From positions 1 through 5,578 of the forward strand of contig WLHM01000097.1 in the NCBI GenBank assembly GCA_009702725.1: 5,578 bases of DNA. The letters run 5' to 3'. Shown here piece by piece: positions 5,549-5,578 of the stretch. How positions within the stretch are numbered: position 1 is the stretch's first letter; every line of letters starts with the position of its first letter. The stretch comes from Actinomycetota bacterium. GTDB lineage: Bacteria; Actinomycetota; Actinomycetes; S36-B12. The notes under the pieces are model-generated. The model made no database searches. It was not told the origin of the DNA and was given only the letters and a program-made list of their open reading frames with translations. Made by a program: the position numbers and the translations under genes.

Positions 5549-5578
5549 TGCCAGCAGCAGCCTAAGCAGGGTTGTCCG

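Overview
The window looks like chromosome from a streamlined, free-living actinobacterium. By eye the GC content is in the mid-50s percent. Gene content and order resemble the conserved actinobacterial block that carries class II fructose-1,6-bisphosphatase (glpX), fumarase, a DUF4245 membrane protein and both exonuclease VII subunits. Mycobacterium and Streptomyces have comparable blocks. A secreted lysozyme-like/Rpf-like protein with GTG or ATG start options also fits Actinobacteria. A freshwater lineage is plausible because the packing is so tight, but the sequence alone does not prove it.

Layout. Positions 1-336 hold no convincing gene. They form a leader or regulatory region with an 11-bp tandem repeat, a good CRP/GlxR-type palindrome and alternating complementary hexamers. 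A plus-strand gene for a secreted transglycosylase-like protein follows (337-891). Its stop codon directly abuts the stop of a minus-strand class I (iron-sulfur) fumarase (892-2553). Fumarase lies 4 nt downstream of glpX (2558-3571, minus strand), so the two are very probably one glpX-fum transcript. A 66-bp divergent intergenic region (3572-3637) separates glpX from a plus-strand DUF4245 membrane protein (3638-4183). The DUF4245 stop codon shares the palindrome CTAG with the stop of xseB on the opposite strand. xseB (4180-4392) and xseA (4389-5537) overlap by ATGA and form a minus-strand operon with strong Shine-Dalgarno sites. The last 41 bases hold the xseA ribosome binding site and the start of an upstream region.

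Functions. GlpX and fumarase are central carbon enzymes (gluconeogenesis and the TCA cycle). XseA and XseB together form exonuclease VII, which degrades single-stranded DNA. The lysozyme-like protein probably acts on peptidoglycan outside the membrane. DUF4245 is a single-pass membrane protein of unknown role whose position beside glpX is conserved. The coding part is ordinary housekeeping. The least explained part is the 336-bp region before the cell-wall gene. I did not find a convincing new multi-gene system.
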